A stretch of 12,798 nt of DNA from an uncultured Holophagaceae bacterium (lineage in GTDB: Bacteria; Acidobacteriota; Holophagae; Holophagales; Holophagaceae), in NCBI GenBank assembly GCA_903876615.1, contig CAIRAS010000248.1:1-12798 (forward strand), read 5' to 3'. Of this stretch, positions 6,800 through 12,798 are shown in pieces (position 1 is the stretch's first letter; every line of letters starts with the position of its first letter). A program made the position numbers and the translations under genes. The notes beneath the pieces are model-generated. The model was not told the DNA's origin. It did no database searches and was given only the letters and a program-made list of their open reading frames with translations.

Positions 6800-9181
6800 T
6801 TGTTGAACCTCGCGATCATCCTGATATCGGTGTCGCTGCAAATTGCCGCGGCGGGCTTTGCCATCCGCATCAACCGTACCGCCCGGAAGCCGCTCGCCTG
6901 GATCCTGCTCTCCCTGGCGCTGGTGCTCATGGCGGCCCGCCGCCTGTATGTGCTGGCGGAGCTGGCCGGGACCGGCATGCCCGCTCGGCTGCTGCCCAAC
7001 GAGGTCATGGGCCTGCTCATCTCGGGGCTGATGCTGACGGGGGTGCTGCTCATCCGGGACCTCTTCCGGTCCAAGGCCGAGCAGGTCGCCGGCCAGCAGG
7101 AGGCCACCACCCGCGCCATGGCCGAGGCGGACAAGCTGAAGGCCGTCATGGCCGCCACGCCGGTGCCCCTCTGGATCGCCGAAGACCCCCTCTGCACCGT
7201 CATCCGCGGGAATGCTGCCGCCGAGGCCCTCCTCCGCATGCCCCCCGGGGCGAACCACTCGAAGTCCGCCTCCCCTGGGGAGTCGCCCGGGCACTTCCGC
7301 CTGCTCCGGGAGGGCCGGGAGCTGCTGCCGGAGGAGATGCCCATGCAGCAGGCCGCCCTGTTCGGGGAGCGGGTCCAGGGGCTGCCGCTGGATCTGGCCT
7401 TCGCGGATGGCCCGGTCCGGCAGCTCATGGGCTACGCCACCCCGCTCCGGGATCCCGAGGGACACATCCATGGTGCGGTGTGCTGCATGGTCGATGTCAC
7501 GGACCTCCGGCGCGTCGAGGAGGCCCTGCGGGCCAGCGAGGCCAAGGTCCAGCAGAACGTAGATCGGCTCGGCGCCTTGGTGCGTCTGAACCAGGTGGAA
7601 GGCGCCAGCATCCGGGAGATCCTCGACTACGGCCTGGACGAGGCCGTGGCCCTCACCGGCAGCGCCATCGGCTACATCTACTTCTACGACGAAGCGACCG
7701 AAGAGTTCACCCTCCACTCCTGGTCCAAGGAGGTCATGCCGGTCTGTGCCGTCATGAATCCGCTCACGACCTACAAACTGGAGAAAACGGGTCTCTGGGG
7801 TGAGGTGGTGCGCCAGCGGCGGCCGATCCTGCGCAACGACTTCTCGGTGCCGGACCCCTTGATGAAGGGCCGGCCCGAAGGTCACGCGCCCCTCTCCAGG
7901 TTCATGAGTGTCCCGCTCTTCAGCGGCAGTCAGATCGTGGCGGTGGTGGGCGTCGGGAACAAGCCGGAACCCTACGAAGAGCAGGACATCGAGCAGCTGA
8001 CCCTCTTCATGAACGGATTGTGGAGCATCGTCGAGCGCCGCAAGGCTGAGGAGGCTCTGGTCAAGGCCCGGAAGATGGAGAGCCTGGGCCTGCTCTCCGG
8101 GGGCATCGCGCACGACTTCAACAACATCTTCCAGGCCATGGTGGCCAACCTGGAGATGGCCGAGACCGCCATGCCCGAAGACTCCCGTGGGCACCACTAC
8201 CTGCAGCGGCTGAAGACTGCCCTGGACCGGGCCAGCCGCCTCAGCCGCGACATCCTGCACAGCTCTGGCGGGGACCTCCGGCGCCCGGAATCCCTGGAGC
8301 TCACCCCCCTCATCGCGGAGGTCCTCGACCGCCTGCGGCTGCCGGTGCTGCGGGACTTCTCCCAGAGCCTGCCTCGGGTCATGGTGGATCCCCTCCTGGT
8401 GGGCCGCGTGGTGGAAGGCCTGGTCACCAATGCCCAGGAGGCCAACTCCTCCCAGGGCGTCGTCCGCGTCCGCACCTACCTGCGGACGGTCACGCCCCTG
8501 GACCTGGGCACTGGACATTGGCCCGAGCCCGTGGAGCCAGGCTCCTACGCCGTGCTCGAAGTCTCGGACCAGGGCCACGGCATCGAGGCGGCGAGACTGC
8601 CCGACATCTTCGACCCGTTCTACTCCACCCGGGACCTGGGCCGGGGCCTGGGCTTGCCGGCGGCCCTGGGCATTGTGCGGAGCCACCGGGGAGGCCTCCA
8701 GGTCGAGAGCATCCTCGGCGTCGGCAGTGTGTTCCGAGTGCACTTCCCCTCGCCGGAGGCTCAGGAGATCATTCCGGTCGCGCCGATGGAGGGCCCCCGC
8801 GCCCGGAACCTCGTGCTCCTGGCCGATGACGAGGTGGAGCTGCGCGAAGTCATGGCCGAGATGCTGGAGAGCTGGTTCGGTCTGGAGGTGGTGCCAGTCG
8901 CCGACGGGCAGGAGGCTCTCGATGCCTTCAACCAGCGGCCCGAGGCCTTTGACCTGGTGATCCTGGATGCCACCATGCCCCGCCTGGGAGGCGTCGAAGC
9001 CTTCAAGGCCATGCGCGTCGTTCGGCCGGGCCTGCCCGGGATTCTCTGCAGCGGCTATGCCCTGCCGGCCTCCCGGGACGAGGCCATCACCCAGGGCTTC
9101 GCCGACTTCCTGAAGAAGCCCTTCAGTAGCGTGGAGCTGGAGGCCATGCTCAACCGGGTCATGGGCCAACGCGCGAAGTAG
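6800..9181 (+). CDS. Membrane-anchored hybrid histidine kinase: PAS, GAF, HisKA/HATPase and C-terminal receiver
   Basis: 793 residues from a TTG start. Three hydrophobic helices (about 2-22, 32-50, 67-86) anchor the N-terminus. A PAS-like region follows (about 112-240), ending in VCCMVDVTDLRRVEEAL, then a GAF-type domain (about 255-415) with YKLEKTGLWGEVVRQRRPIL and SVPLFSGSQIVAVVGVGNK, similar to GAF domains found in many environmental sensor kinases. The phosphoacceptor is H438 in GGIAHDFNNIFQAM, an NtrB-like HDFNN kinase type. The ATPase domain shows VVEGLVTNAQEA (N box), SDQGHGIE (G1) and GRGLGLPAALGIV (G2). The receiver (about 670-793) has the acidic pair in LLADDEVEL, phospho-acceptor D723 in LVILDATMPRLGG and the Lys in DFLKKPF, so both halves look active. 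There is no DNA-binding output domain. It may share a transcript with the aminotransferase or use its own promoter. The signal is unknown. Confidence 0.94.
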   Translation: MLNLAIILISVSLQIAAAGFAIRINRTARKPLAWILLSLALVLMAARRLYVLAELAGTGMPARLLPNEVMGLLISGLMLTGVLLIRDLFRSKAEQVAGQQEATTRAMAEADKLKAVMAATPVPLWIAEDPLCTVIRGNAAAEALLRMPPGANHSKSASPGESPGHFRLLREGRELLPEEMPMQQAALFGERVQGLPLDLAFADGPVRQLMGYATPLRDPEGHIHGAVCCMVDVTDLRRVEEALRASEAKVQQNVDRLGALVRLNQVEGASIREILDYGLDEAVALTGSAIGYIYFYDEATEEFTLHSWSKEVMPVCAVMNPLTTYKLEKTGLWGEVVRQRRPILRNDFSVPDPLMKGRPEGHAPLSRFMSVPLFSGSQIVAVVGVGNKPEPYEEQDIEQLTLFMNGLWSIVERRKAEEALVKARKMESLGLLSGGIAHDFNNIFQAMVANLEMAETAMPEDSRGHHYLQRLKTALDRASRLSRDILHSSGGDLRRPESLELTPLIAEVLDRLRLPVLRDFSQSLPRVMVDPLLVGRVVEGLVTNAQEANSSQGVVRVRTYLRTVTPLDLGTGHWPEPVEPGSYAVLEVSDQGHGIEAARLPDIFDPFYSTRDLGRGLGLPAALGIVRSHRGGLQVESILGVGSVFRVHFPSPEAQEIIPVAPMEGPRARNLVLLADDEVELREVMAEMLESWFGLEVVPVADGQEALDAFNQRPEAFDLVILDATMPRLGGVEAFKAMRVVRPGLPGILCSGYALPASRDEAITQGFADFLKKPFSSVELEAMLNRVMGQRAK

Positions 9182-9224
9182 GCGAAGCGCCGGAACACCC
9201 ACATGAGCCTGTTGCTGGTGCCGC

Positions 9225-10694
9225 CTAGCCCAGCCGCTCGTGGGGCAGGGCGGGCACCGGGGCGTAGAGGGTGCTGTGGGAATCCACCATGTAGAGGTTC
9301 CCGACCTTGCCCGTGTAGGCGCAGGCAAACTGCTGGATCTGGTCGGCGAAGCGGGTCTGTTCGTCCCGGTCCCGGAACATGGGCCCCCACATGGGGTTGA
9401 AGGCGGCTTCCACCACGGCCATGAGTCGGTCCAGCTCCAGGTTCTGCAGCTCGGCCCGCCGCTGCAGCGCCTCGGCGCTGGCCGCCAGGTGGGCCGCCTC
9501 GTGGTCCAGGGCCACGGTGGCATCCGGGCTGAGGCGGGGCCCCAGCACATGGCGCCGCACCCGGTTCCGCTTCCACTGGTCCAGGAGCACCGAGGCGCGG
9601 CGCAGGGTCCGCCGCCGCGCGGTCTCCAGCCGCAGGAGGGCGCGCAGGTCGTCCGCCTTCGCCTCCAGCAGCTTCAGCTCCCGCTCCAGCTCGGGCACCA
9701 GCAGCAGGGTGCGCCAGGAGGCGTTCTTCTTCGAGCGGAGCACATCACCATAGATGTGGTCGCCCACGTAGAGCACCTGCTCGCCCTGGGCGCCGAGGAG
9801 GGTCTCCAGCCAGGCGGTGTGGCCGCCGGTGAAGCAGCGGGGATGGCCCTCCAGCGGCTTGGCCTCGGGCGACTCAAGGAAGAAGGTCGGCTTGCGGCTG
9901 CTCACCACGACCAGGTCGAAGTAGTCCACCCAGTGGGGCCGGGCCTCGTCCTGCCCATCAAGCAGGTGGCTCAGCACGCCGTGGGTGAAGCTCCACTCGC
10001 TGTTGGTGAGCAGGAACAGCTTCTTGCCCTCGCGCTTCAGGCGGTCCAGGGCCAGGGCCAGCTGGGGGTCCTGGGCGATGAAGAAGTCCCGGTGGGCGAG
10101 GATCTCGGCCTTCATCTCTCCGTTGCGGTGGGCGGTGTCGATGGCCCAGCGGGCATCCTGGAAGAGCTGGAGGTAGTTCTCGGCCTTCAGGATCCCCTGG
10201 TCCAGGCCGTCCACCAGCTGGGCGTAGAGGAAGCTCTCGGGAATCTCGAAGAGGGTGTCGATGCAGCGGAAGCCCTTGGCGGAGGTGGCCAGGCGCCGTC
10301 GGCTGTAGACGAGATCCAGGGCGGGCCTGGGCATGGCTTTGCTGCCGTGGCAGGCCCGCACCACCTGGCGCTCGCGGTTGAGCTTCAGCAGGTTGCCCCG
10401 GATCCCGTCCAGCACCAGGCCGCGCACCGCGAAGGCAGGGTTGTAGGCGACCTCGAGCAGCCAGGGTGAGTAGCCACGCTCCCGCACCAGCAGCCGGGCG
10501 GCCTTTTTGTAGGCCAGCTCATCGATCTCCGGGGAGCGATACCGGGCCAGGGTGTGGTCCATGTCAAAGCCGATGGCCTTGATGTCACCCATGGGGAGTG
10601 TCCGCAGGGCATAGAGCTTGTGGGCCGGGGGCAGACGGTCAGCCCCTTCGGTCAACGGAGGCTCGGCGAGAAGCGCGGGATCCCAGGCAGTCAT
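9225..10694 (-). CDS. HAD-superfamily 5'-nucleotidase of the cytosolic purine (NT5C2-like, HAD-IG) family
   Basis: 489 residues, normal for this family. It should hydrolyse nucleoside 5'-monophosphates, with purine monophosphates such as IMP and GMP the usual substrates, in the cytoplasm. Motif I is FDMDHTLARY, with nucleophile D44 and acid/base D46. Motif II is LFLLTNSEW (T230/N231), the motif III Lys is in SSRKPTFF (K268), and motif IV is YVGDHIYGD (D312, D317). NT5C2 has a similar GDHIFGD with the same spacing. The start at 10694 keeps KLYALRTLPMGDIKAIG, which matches the family segment before motif I; no clear ribosome binding site is present. The long cap and helical C-terminus (about 335-420, rich in Arg and Leu) are as expected. 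It lies downstream of the SprT-like gene with a 51-base gap and converges on the hybrid kinase gene with a 43-base gap lacking a T-tract terminator. Confidence 0.93.
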   Translation of the reverse strand: MTAWDPALLAEPPLTEGADRLPPAHKLYALRTLPMGDIKAIGFDMDHTLARYRSPEIDELAYKKAARLLVRERGYSPWLLEVAYNPAFAVRGLVLDGIRGNLLKLNRERQVVRACHGSKAMPRPALDLVYSRRRLATSAKGFRCIDTLFEIPESFLYAQLVDGLDQGILKAENYLQLFQDARWAIDTAHRNGEMKAEILAHRDFFIAQDPQLALALDRLKREGKKLFLLTNSEWSFTHGVLSHLLDGQDEARPHWVDYFDLVVVSSRKPTFFLESPEAKPLEGHPRCFTGGHTAWLETLLGAQGEQVLYVGDHIYGDVLRSKKNASWRTLLLVPELERELKLLEAKADDLRALLRLETARRRTLRRASVLLDQWKRNRVRRHVLGPRLSPDATVALDHEAAHLAASAEALQRRAELQNLELDRLMAVVEAAFNPMWGPMFRDRDEQTRFADQIQQFACAYTGKVGNLYMVDSHSTLYAPVPALPHERLG

Positions 10695-10745
10695 GGCAGG
10701 AGTGTACTCGGCAGAACCCCTTGGTTGGTCCAGTCCTGGTGGGCA

Positions 10746-11156
10746 TCACCCTTCTTCGGTGCCTATGCCGTGAGTGATGCTCTGGTGCCCGAACACTTCC
10801 CAGGCCAGCTGCCGGAACCGCTCGCTGTGGCCCCAGTCCTTCTCCCGGTCCATCCAGAGCTTGTAGTGGATGAGCTCGTGCTCCAGGATGCGCTGCTGGA
10901 CTTCCTCCGGCGCGTGGCAGTTCATCCCGCAGACCTGCTGGGGCCAGGGCCAGTCCCGGCGGCGCAGCAGGGGGATCGACAGCCGGATCTCCGGGTGCCA
11001 CTTCCCGCGGGCGTCCTTCTCGATCACGAAGAGGCCCGCGCAGCGCACCATGCGCGGCGACCAGACCACCGGCGGTGGCGCCATGTCCCAGCCCGCCTCG
11101 CGGAGGATGGCCTGGGCGCGCTGGCGGAGGGTGAGCTGTCCCGGCGCTGACGCCAT
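10746..11156 (-). CDS. Small SprT-like zinc metallopeptidase domain protein
   Basis: 136 residues. The HExxH motif is in RILEHELIHYKLWM (H93, E94, H97), followed by WGHSERFRQLA (G109, H110), the pattern of the SprT/Spartan family, in which the third zinc ligand is the His of a later GH motif. Members cleave proteins; eukaryotic Spartan removes DNA-protein crosslinks, but the bacterial role is not well defined. At 136 residues this is a bare catalytic domain without the C-terminal zinc ribbon of many SprT proteins. C76 and C80 in QQVCGMNCHAP form an extra C-x3-C-H motif that might bind a second metal or form a disulfide. It starts only three bases after the stop of the 188-residue protein gene, so the two are almost certainly cotranscribed. 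Confidence 0.83.
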   Translation of the reverse strand: MASAPGQLTLRQRAQAILREAGWDMAPPPVVWSPRMVRCAGLFVIEKDARGKWHPEIRLSIPLLRRRDWPWPQQVCGMNCHAPEEVQQRILEHELIHYKLWMDREKDWGHSERFRQLAWEVFGHQSITHGIGTEEG

Positions 11157-11159
11157 GCC

Positions 11160-11726
11160 CTACTTCCGGGCCCTCTCGGCAGCTTTGAGGTGCTTGTACG
11201 AGCCCACCATCAGGTTGGGGCCGTGCTCTTCGATGCCCGCCTCGAGGGTCTCGGTGCCGTAGTAGAACTGCTGGTTGATGAAGCTGAGCTGCGGCGCACC
11301 CAGCTCGGGGAGGCTGCGGAGTACGGCGGAGGCCAGGTGCACCAGGGCGTCCGAGGTCTGGTACTGGAGGAGGATGCTCCGGTCCAGCAGCAGGTGATCC
11401 TCATAGCGGTTCGAGGGCCGGGAGTAGAAGAGGCTCTTCCCGTCAAAGAGGATCTGGGTGCCGTCCGTGGCGACGGTGAAGACCTTGCCCTTGTCCGTCA
11501 CATCGAACTGGAAGGTCGTGCCCTTCTTGAAGGCCAGCATGAGGGCCAGGAACTTGGGGTGCTGCAGGTAGGCTGAGCCCAGGTTCACCTTCTTCTGGAC
11601 CGGGCGTACTTCCTTGGCGGTGGGGCCGTACATCATGTGGTTGTAGCGCAGAGCCTCAGCGCGTTCCTGGGGGGTCTGCCGTTTTTCTTTTACTTTTTTC
11701 GGGGCTTTTCCCGGAGTCGCAGTCAT
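11160..11726 (-). CDS. Protein of unknown function, 188 residues, in operon with the SprT-like gene
   Basis: I do not recognise this family. The start at 11726 is supported by GAGG on the minus strand (11733-11736), six bases upstream of the ATG. The protein begins with a basic, Lys-rich segment (residues 7-17: KAPKKVKEKRQ) encoded by AAA lysine codons. The body looks like a soluble alpha/beta domain: FLALMLAFKKGTTFQFDVTD, then a strand-rich stretch with FTVATDGTQILFDGKSLFY, then LLLDRSILLQY and VHLASAVLRSLPELG. No membrane helix or signal peptide is visible. The tail (NLMVGSYKHLKAAERARK) is basic. It lies downstream of aspS and is followed after three bases by the SprT-like metallopeptidase. 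A partner or substrate of that peptidase is one possibility, but it is only inferred from position. Confidence 0.8.
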   Translation of the reverse strand: MTATPGKAPKKVKEKRQTPQERAEALRYNHMMYGPTAKEVRPVQKKVNLGSAYLQHPKFLALMLAFKKGTTFQFDVTDKGKVFTVATDGTQILFDGKSLFYSRPSNRYEDHLLLDRSILLQYQTSDALVHLASAVLRSLPELGAPQLSFINQQFYYGTETLEAGIEEHGPNLMVGSYKHLKAAERARK

Positions 11727-11732
11727 GGGGTT

Positions 11733-11736
11733 CCTC
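11733..11736 (-). promoter_or_regulatory. Ribosome binding site of the 188-residue protein gene
   Basis: GAGG on the minus strand, six bases before the ATG at 11724-11726, fixes this start. The 83-base gap upstream also holds a short palindrome, TTGTGGCACAA (11760-11770). I see no clear -35/-10 pair. Confidence 0.5.
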
Positions 11737-11785
11737 AGTGCTCGTCGTGGCCAGACTCATTGTGGCACAAGGGGAAGGGGGCTGG

Positions 11786-11809
11786 CCCGGGCCCCGGCGG
11801 CGGCCCGGG
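11786..11809 (-). terminator. GC-only hairpin directly after the aspS stop codon
   Basis: Arms CCCGGGCC (11786-11793) and GGCCCGGG (11802-11809) flank an 8-base loop, and the stem touches the aspS stop codon. On the minus strand it is followed by a C/T-rich stretch, not a T run. It could be a Rho-assisted or partial terminator, or a stem lowering read-through from aspS into the downstream gene. Confidence 0.4.
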
Positions 11810-12798
11810 TCAGAAGTCGAAGGTCGGTCCGCTGAGGGTCTGGGCCTCGAGGATCTGGCCCTGGGGATCCAGGGTCACGAGGCCCTGGGCCTGGCGGGGC
11901 GTGAGCTGGCTGAGCTGCTGGAGGGCTTGCCCGCGCAGTTCGGGGCTGCCACCCTCGGCGCTCTCGAAGAACACCGCGCCCACCCGGTAGGTCTGCTTGG
12001 CCTCCTGGGACAGGTGCAGCTCGCGGAGCTGCCGCTCGTCCACGGAGTTGGGGGCGTCGGTCATGAGGCAGCGGGCCTGGGCGGTCTTGGGGAAGGCGAT
12101 CACCTCGCGGATGTTGTCCACGCCGGCCAGCAGCATGACGAGGCGATCCAGGCCCAGGGCCAGGCCGCCGTGGGGCGGCGCGCCGTAGCTGAGGGCATCC
12201 AGCAGGAAGCCGAACTTCTCGCGGGCCTCGGCCTCGCCGATGCCGATGGTGCGGAACATGCGGCTCTGGGTCTCGGCGTCGTGGATGCGGATGCTGCCGC
12301 CGCCAACTTCGAAGCCATTGAGCACCAGGTCGTAGGCCACGGCGCGGCAGGCGCCGGGGTTCGTCTCCAGCAGCTCCAGGTCATCGGGGTGGGGGCTGGT
12401 GAAGGGATGGTGGCAGGCGATGAAGCGCTGGTGCTCTTCGCTCCAGTCGAGCAGGGGGAAGTCCACGACCCATAAAAACGCGTATGCGTTTTTATCCATT
12501 AAAAGACCGGAAAGGGCTGGGTCGGGCTCGCTGGTCGCGAGCTCTGTGGCGATCTTTATGCGGAGGTCGCCTAGGACTCGGCTGGTCTGGGGGTCGGTGC
12601 CTACGGCGAAGATGGCGAGGCCTTCGCCGGTGATGCCGAGGTGCTCCCTCAGAGCGGCCTCGTCGGCGGGCTCGAGGAACTTCTTGAAGCTGCTGGCGAG
12701 GCCGTCCTTGCCCCACTTGGCGTAGGGCAGGCCGCCGGCGCCCTGCTGGCGAGCCAGCTCCTGGTAGCTGTCCAGGACCTTGCGGCTCAGGCTGCCCG
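11810..12798 (-). CDS. aspS: Aspartyl-tRNA synthetase, C-terminal part (gene runs off the right edge)
   Basis: The frame is open without a stop from the window edge to TGA at 11810-11812, 329 full codons. The Met at 12499 is internal, not the start. The enzyme charges tRNA-Asp (or tRNA-Asp and tRNA-Asn if non-discriminating). The window holds the end of the bacterial GAD insertion domain (ASSFKKFL; GLAIFAVGTDPQTSRVLGDL), then the catalytic core: FLWVVDFPLLDW, ACHHPFTSPHPDDLELL, AYDLVLNGFEVGGGSIRIHD, and class II motif 3 in GLALGLDRLVMLLAG with IREVIAFPKT. Two oddities stand out. The stretch between LRIKIATEL and FLWVVDF is about 11 residues longer than in E. coli AspRS as I recall it, and carries unusual codons and a palindrome. 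After DERQLRELHL the protein continues for about 60 residues where AspRS normally ends. The N-terminal anticodon-binding domain is outside the window. Confidence 0.97.
   Translation of the reverse strand, partial: GSLSRKVLDSYQELARQQGAGGLPYAKWGKDGLASSFKKFLEPADEAALREHLGITGEGLAIFAVGTDPQTSRVLGDLRIKIATELATSEPDPALSGLLMDKNAYAFLWVVDFPLLDWSEEHQRFIACHHPFTSPHPDDLELLETNPGACRAVAYDLVLNGFEVGGGSIRIHDAETQSRMFRTIGIGEAEAREKFGFLLDALSYGAPPHGGLALGLDRLVMLLAGVDNIREVIAFPKTAQARCLMTDAPNSVDERQLRELHLSQEAKQTYRVGAVFFESAEGGSPELRGQALQQLSQLTPRQAQGLVTLDPQGQILEAQTLSGPTFDF
12472..12495. repeat. Perfect AT-rich inverted repeat inside aspS
   Basis: Arms ATAAAAACGC (12472-12481) and GCGTTTTTAT (12486-12495) pair perfectly around GTAT. 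The repeat is AT-rich in a very GC-rich gene and lies in frame. Because of the symmetry both strands can encode KNAYAFL. It sits at the edge of an apparent in-frame lengthening of AspRS. No second copy is seen in this window, so a dispersed repeat is a guess. Confidence 0.6.

Noticed and set aside
9182..9224. Intrinsic terminator between the convergent hybrid kinase and nucleotidase genes
   Set aside because: Only a 4-base-pair stem (GGCG/CGCC) is present, with no T tract on either strand.
6752..9550. A 932-codon open frame on the minus strand
   Set aside because: It is antisense to the hybrid kinase, which has clear conserved motifs on the plus strand. Its composition is typical of an antisense shadow.
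9240..10469. A 409-codon plus-strand frame over the nucleotidase
   Set aside because: The minus-strand nucleotidase has all four HAD motifs; the plus frame is a shadow.
11680..11700. A6G run as a programmed frameshift site
   Set aside because: The run starts at the first codon position, so it is not in the X-XXY-YYZ phase, and the downstream zero frame is the plausible protein.
12497..12499. ATG as the start of a 229-residue protein
   Set aside because: The same frame is open to the window edge and encodes the preceding part of AspRS, so this Met is internal.

Overview
The window is a GC-rich, gene-dense stretch of bacterial chromosome. No rRNA, tRNA, CRISPR array, phage gene, transposase or insertion sequence was seen. 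The gene mix (NiFe-hydrogenase maturation, several sensor kinases, an ECF sigma/ChrR-like anti-sigma pair, aspS) would fit a metabolically versatile Gram-negative soil or sediment bacterium. My best guess is an Acidobacteriota relative such as the Holophagae, but no marker here settles the taxonomy, so this is inference only.

Layout from left to right. (1) + strand, 1-1357: the 3' end of a NiFe-hydrogenase maturation protease gene followed by hypE. (2) - strand, 3966-1354: a three-gene, end-overlapping operon of membrane histidine kinase, ECF sigma factor and a ChrR-like zinc anti-sigma factor. The last gene converges on hypE, and both stop codons lie in one CTAG. (3) + strand, 4033-9181: a soluble GAF-like histidine kinase, a DegT/DnrJ/EryC1/StrS-type PLP aminotransferase, and a membrane-anchored PAS/GAF hybrid kinase with a C-terminal receiver domain. 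(4) - strand, 12798-9225: aspS (3' part only), an unrecognised 188-residue protein, a SprT-like metallopeptidase domain protein, and a HAD-superfamily purine-type 5'-nucleotidase.

The most distinctive part is the kinase/sigma/anti-sigma operon. The anti-sigma factor carries two zinc-finger anti-sigma modules instead of one, ahead of a cupin whose four metal ligands keep exactly the ChrR spacing. The upstream kinase has no response regulator beside it and overlaps the sigma gene, which suggests a second sensory input into the same stress regulon. The second distinctive spot is inside aspS: a perfect AT-rich inverted repeat and a patch of A/T-ending codons sit where the protein seems about 11 residues longer than usual, and the protein also has an unusual C-terminal tail.

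Almost the whole window is coding. The longest gap without a gene is 83 bases (11727-11809), so no stretch over 300 bases is empty.
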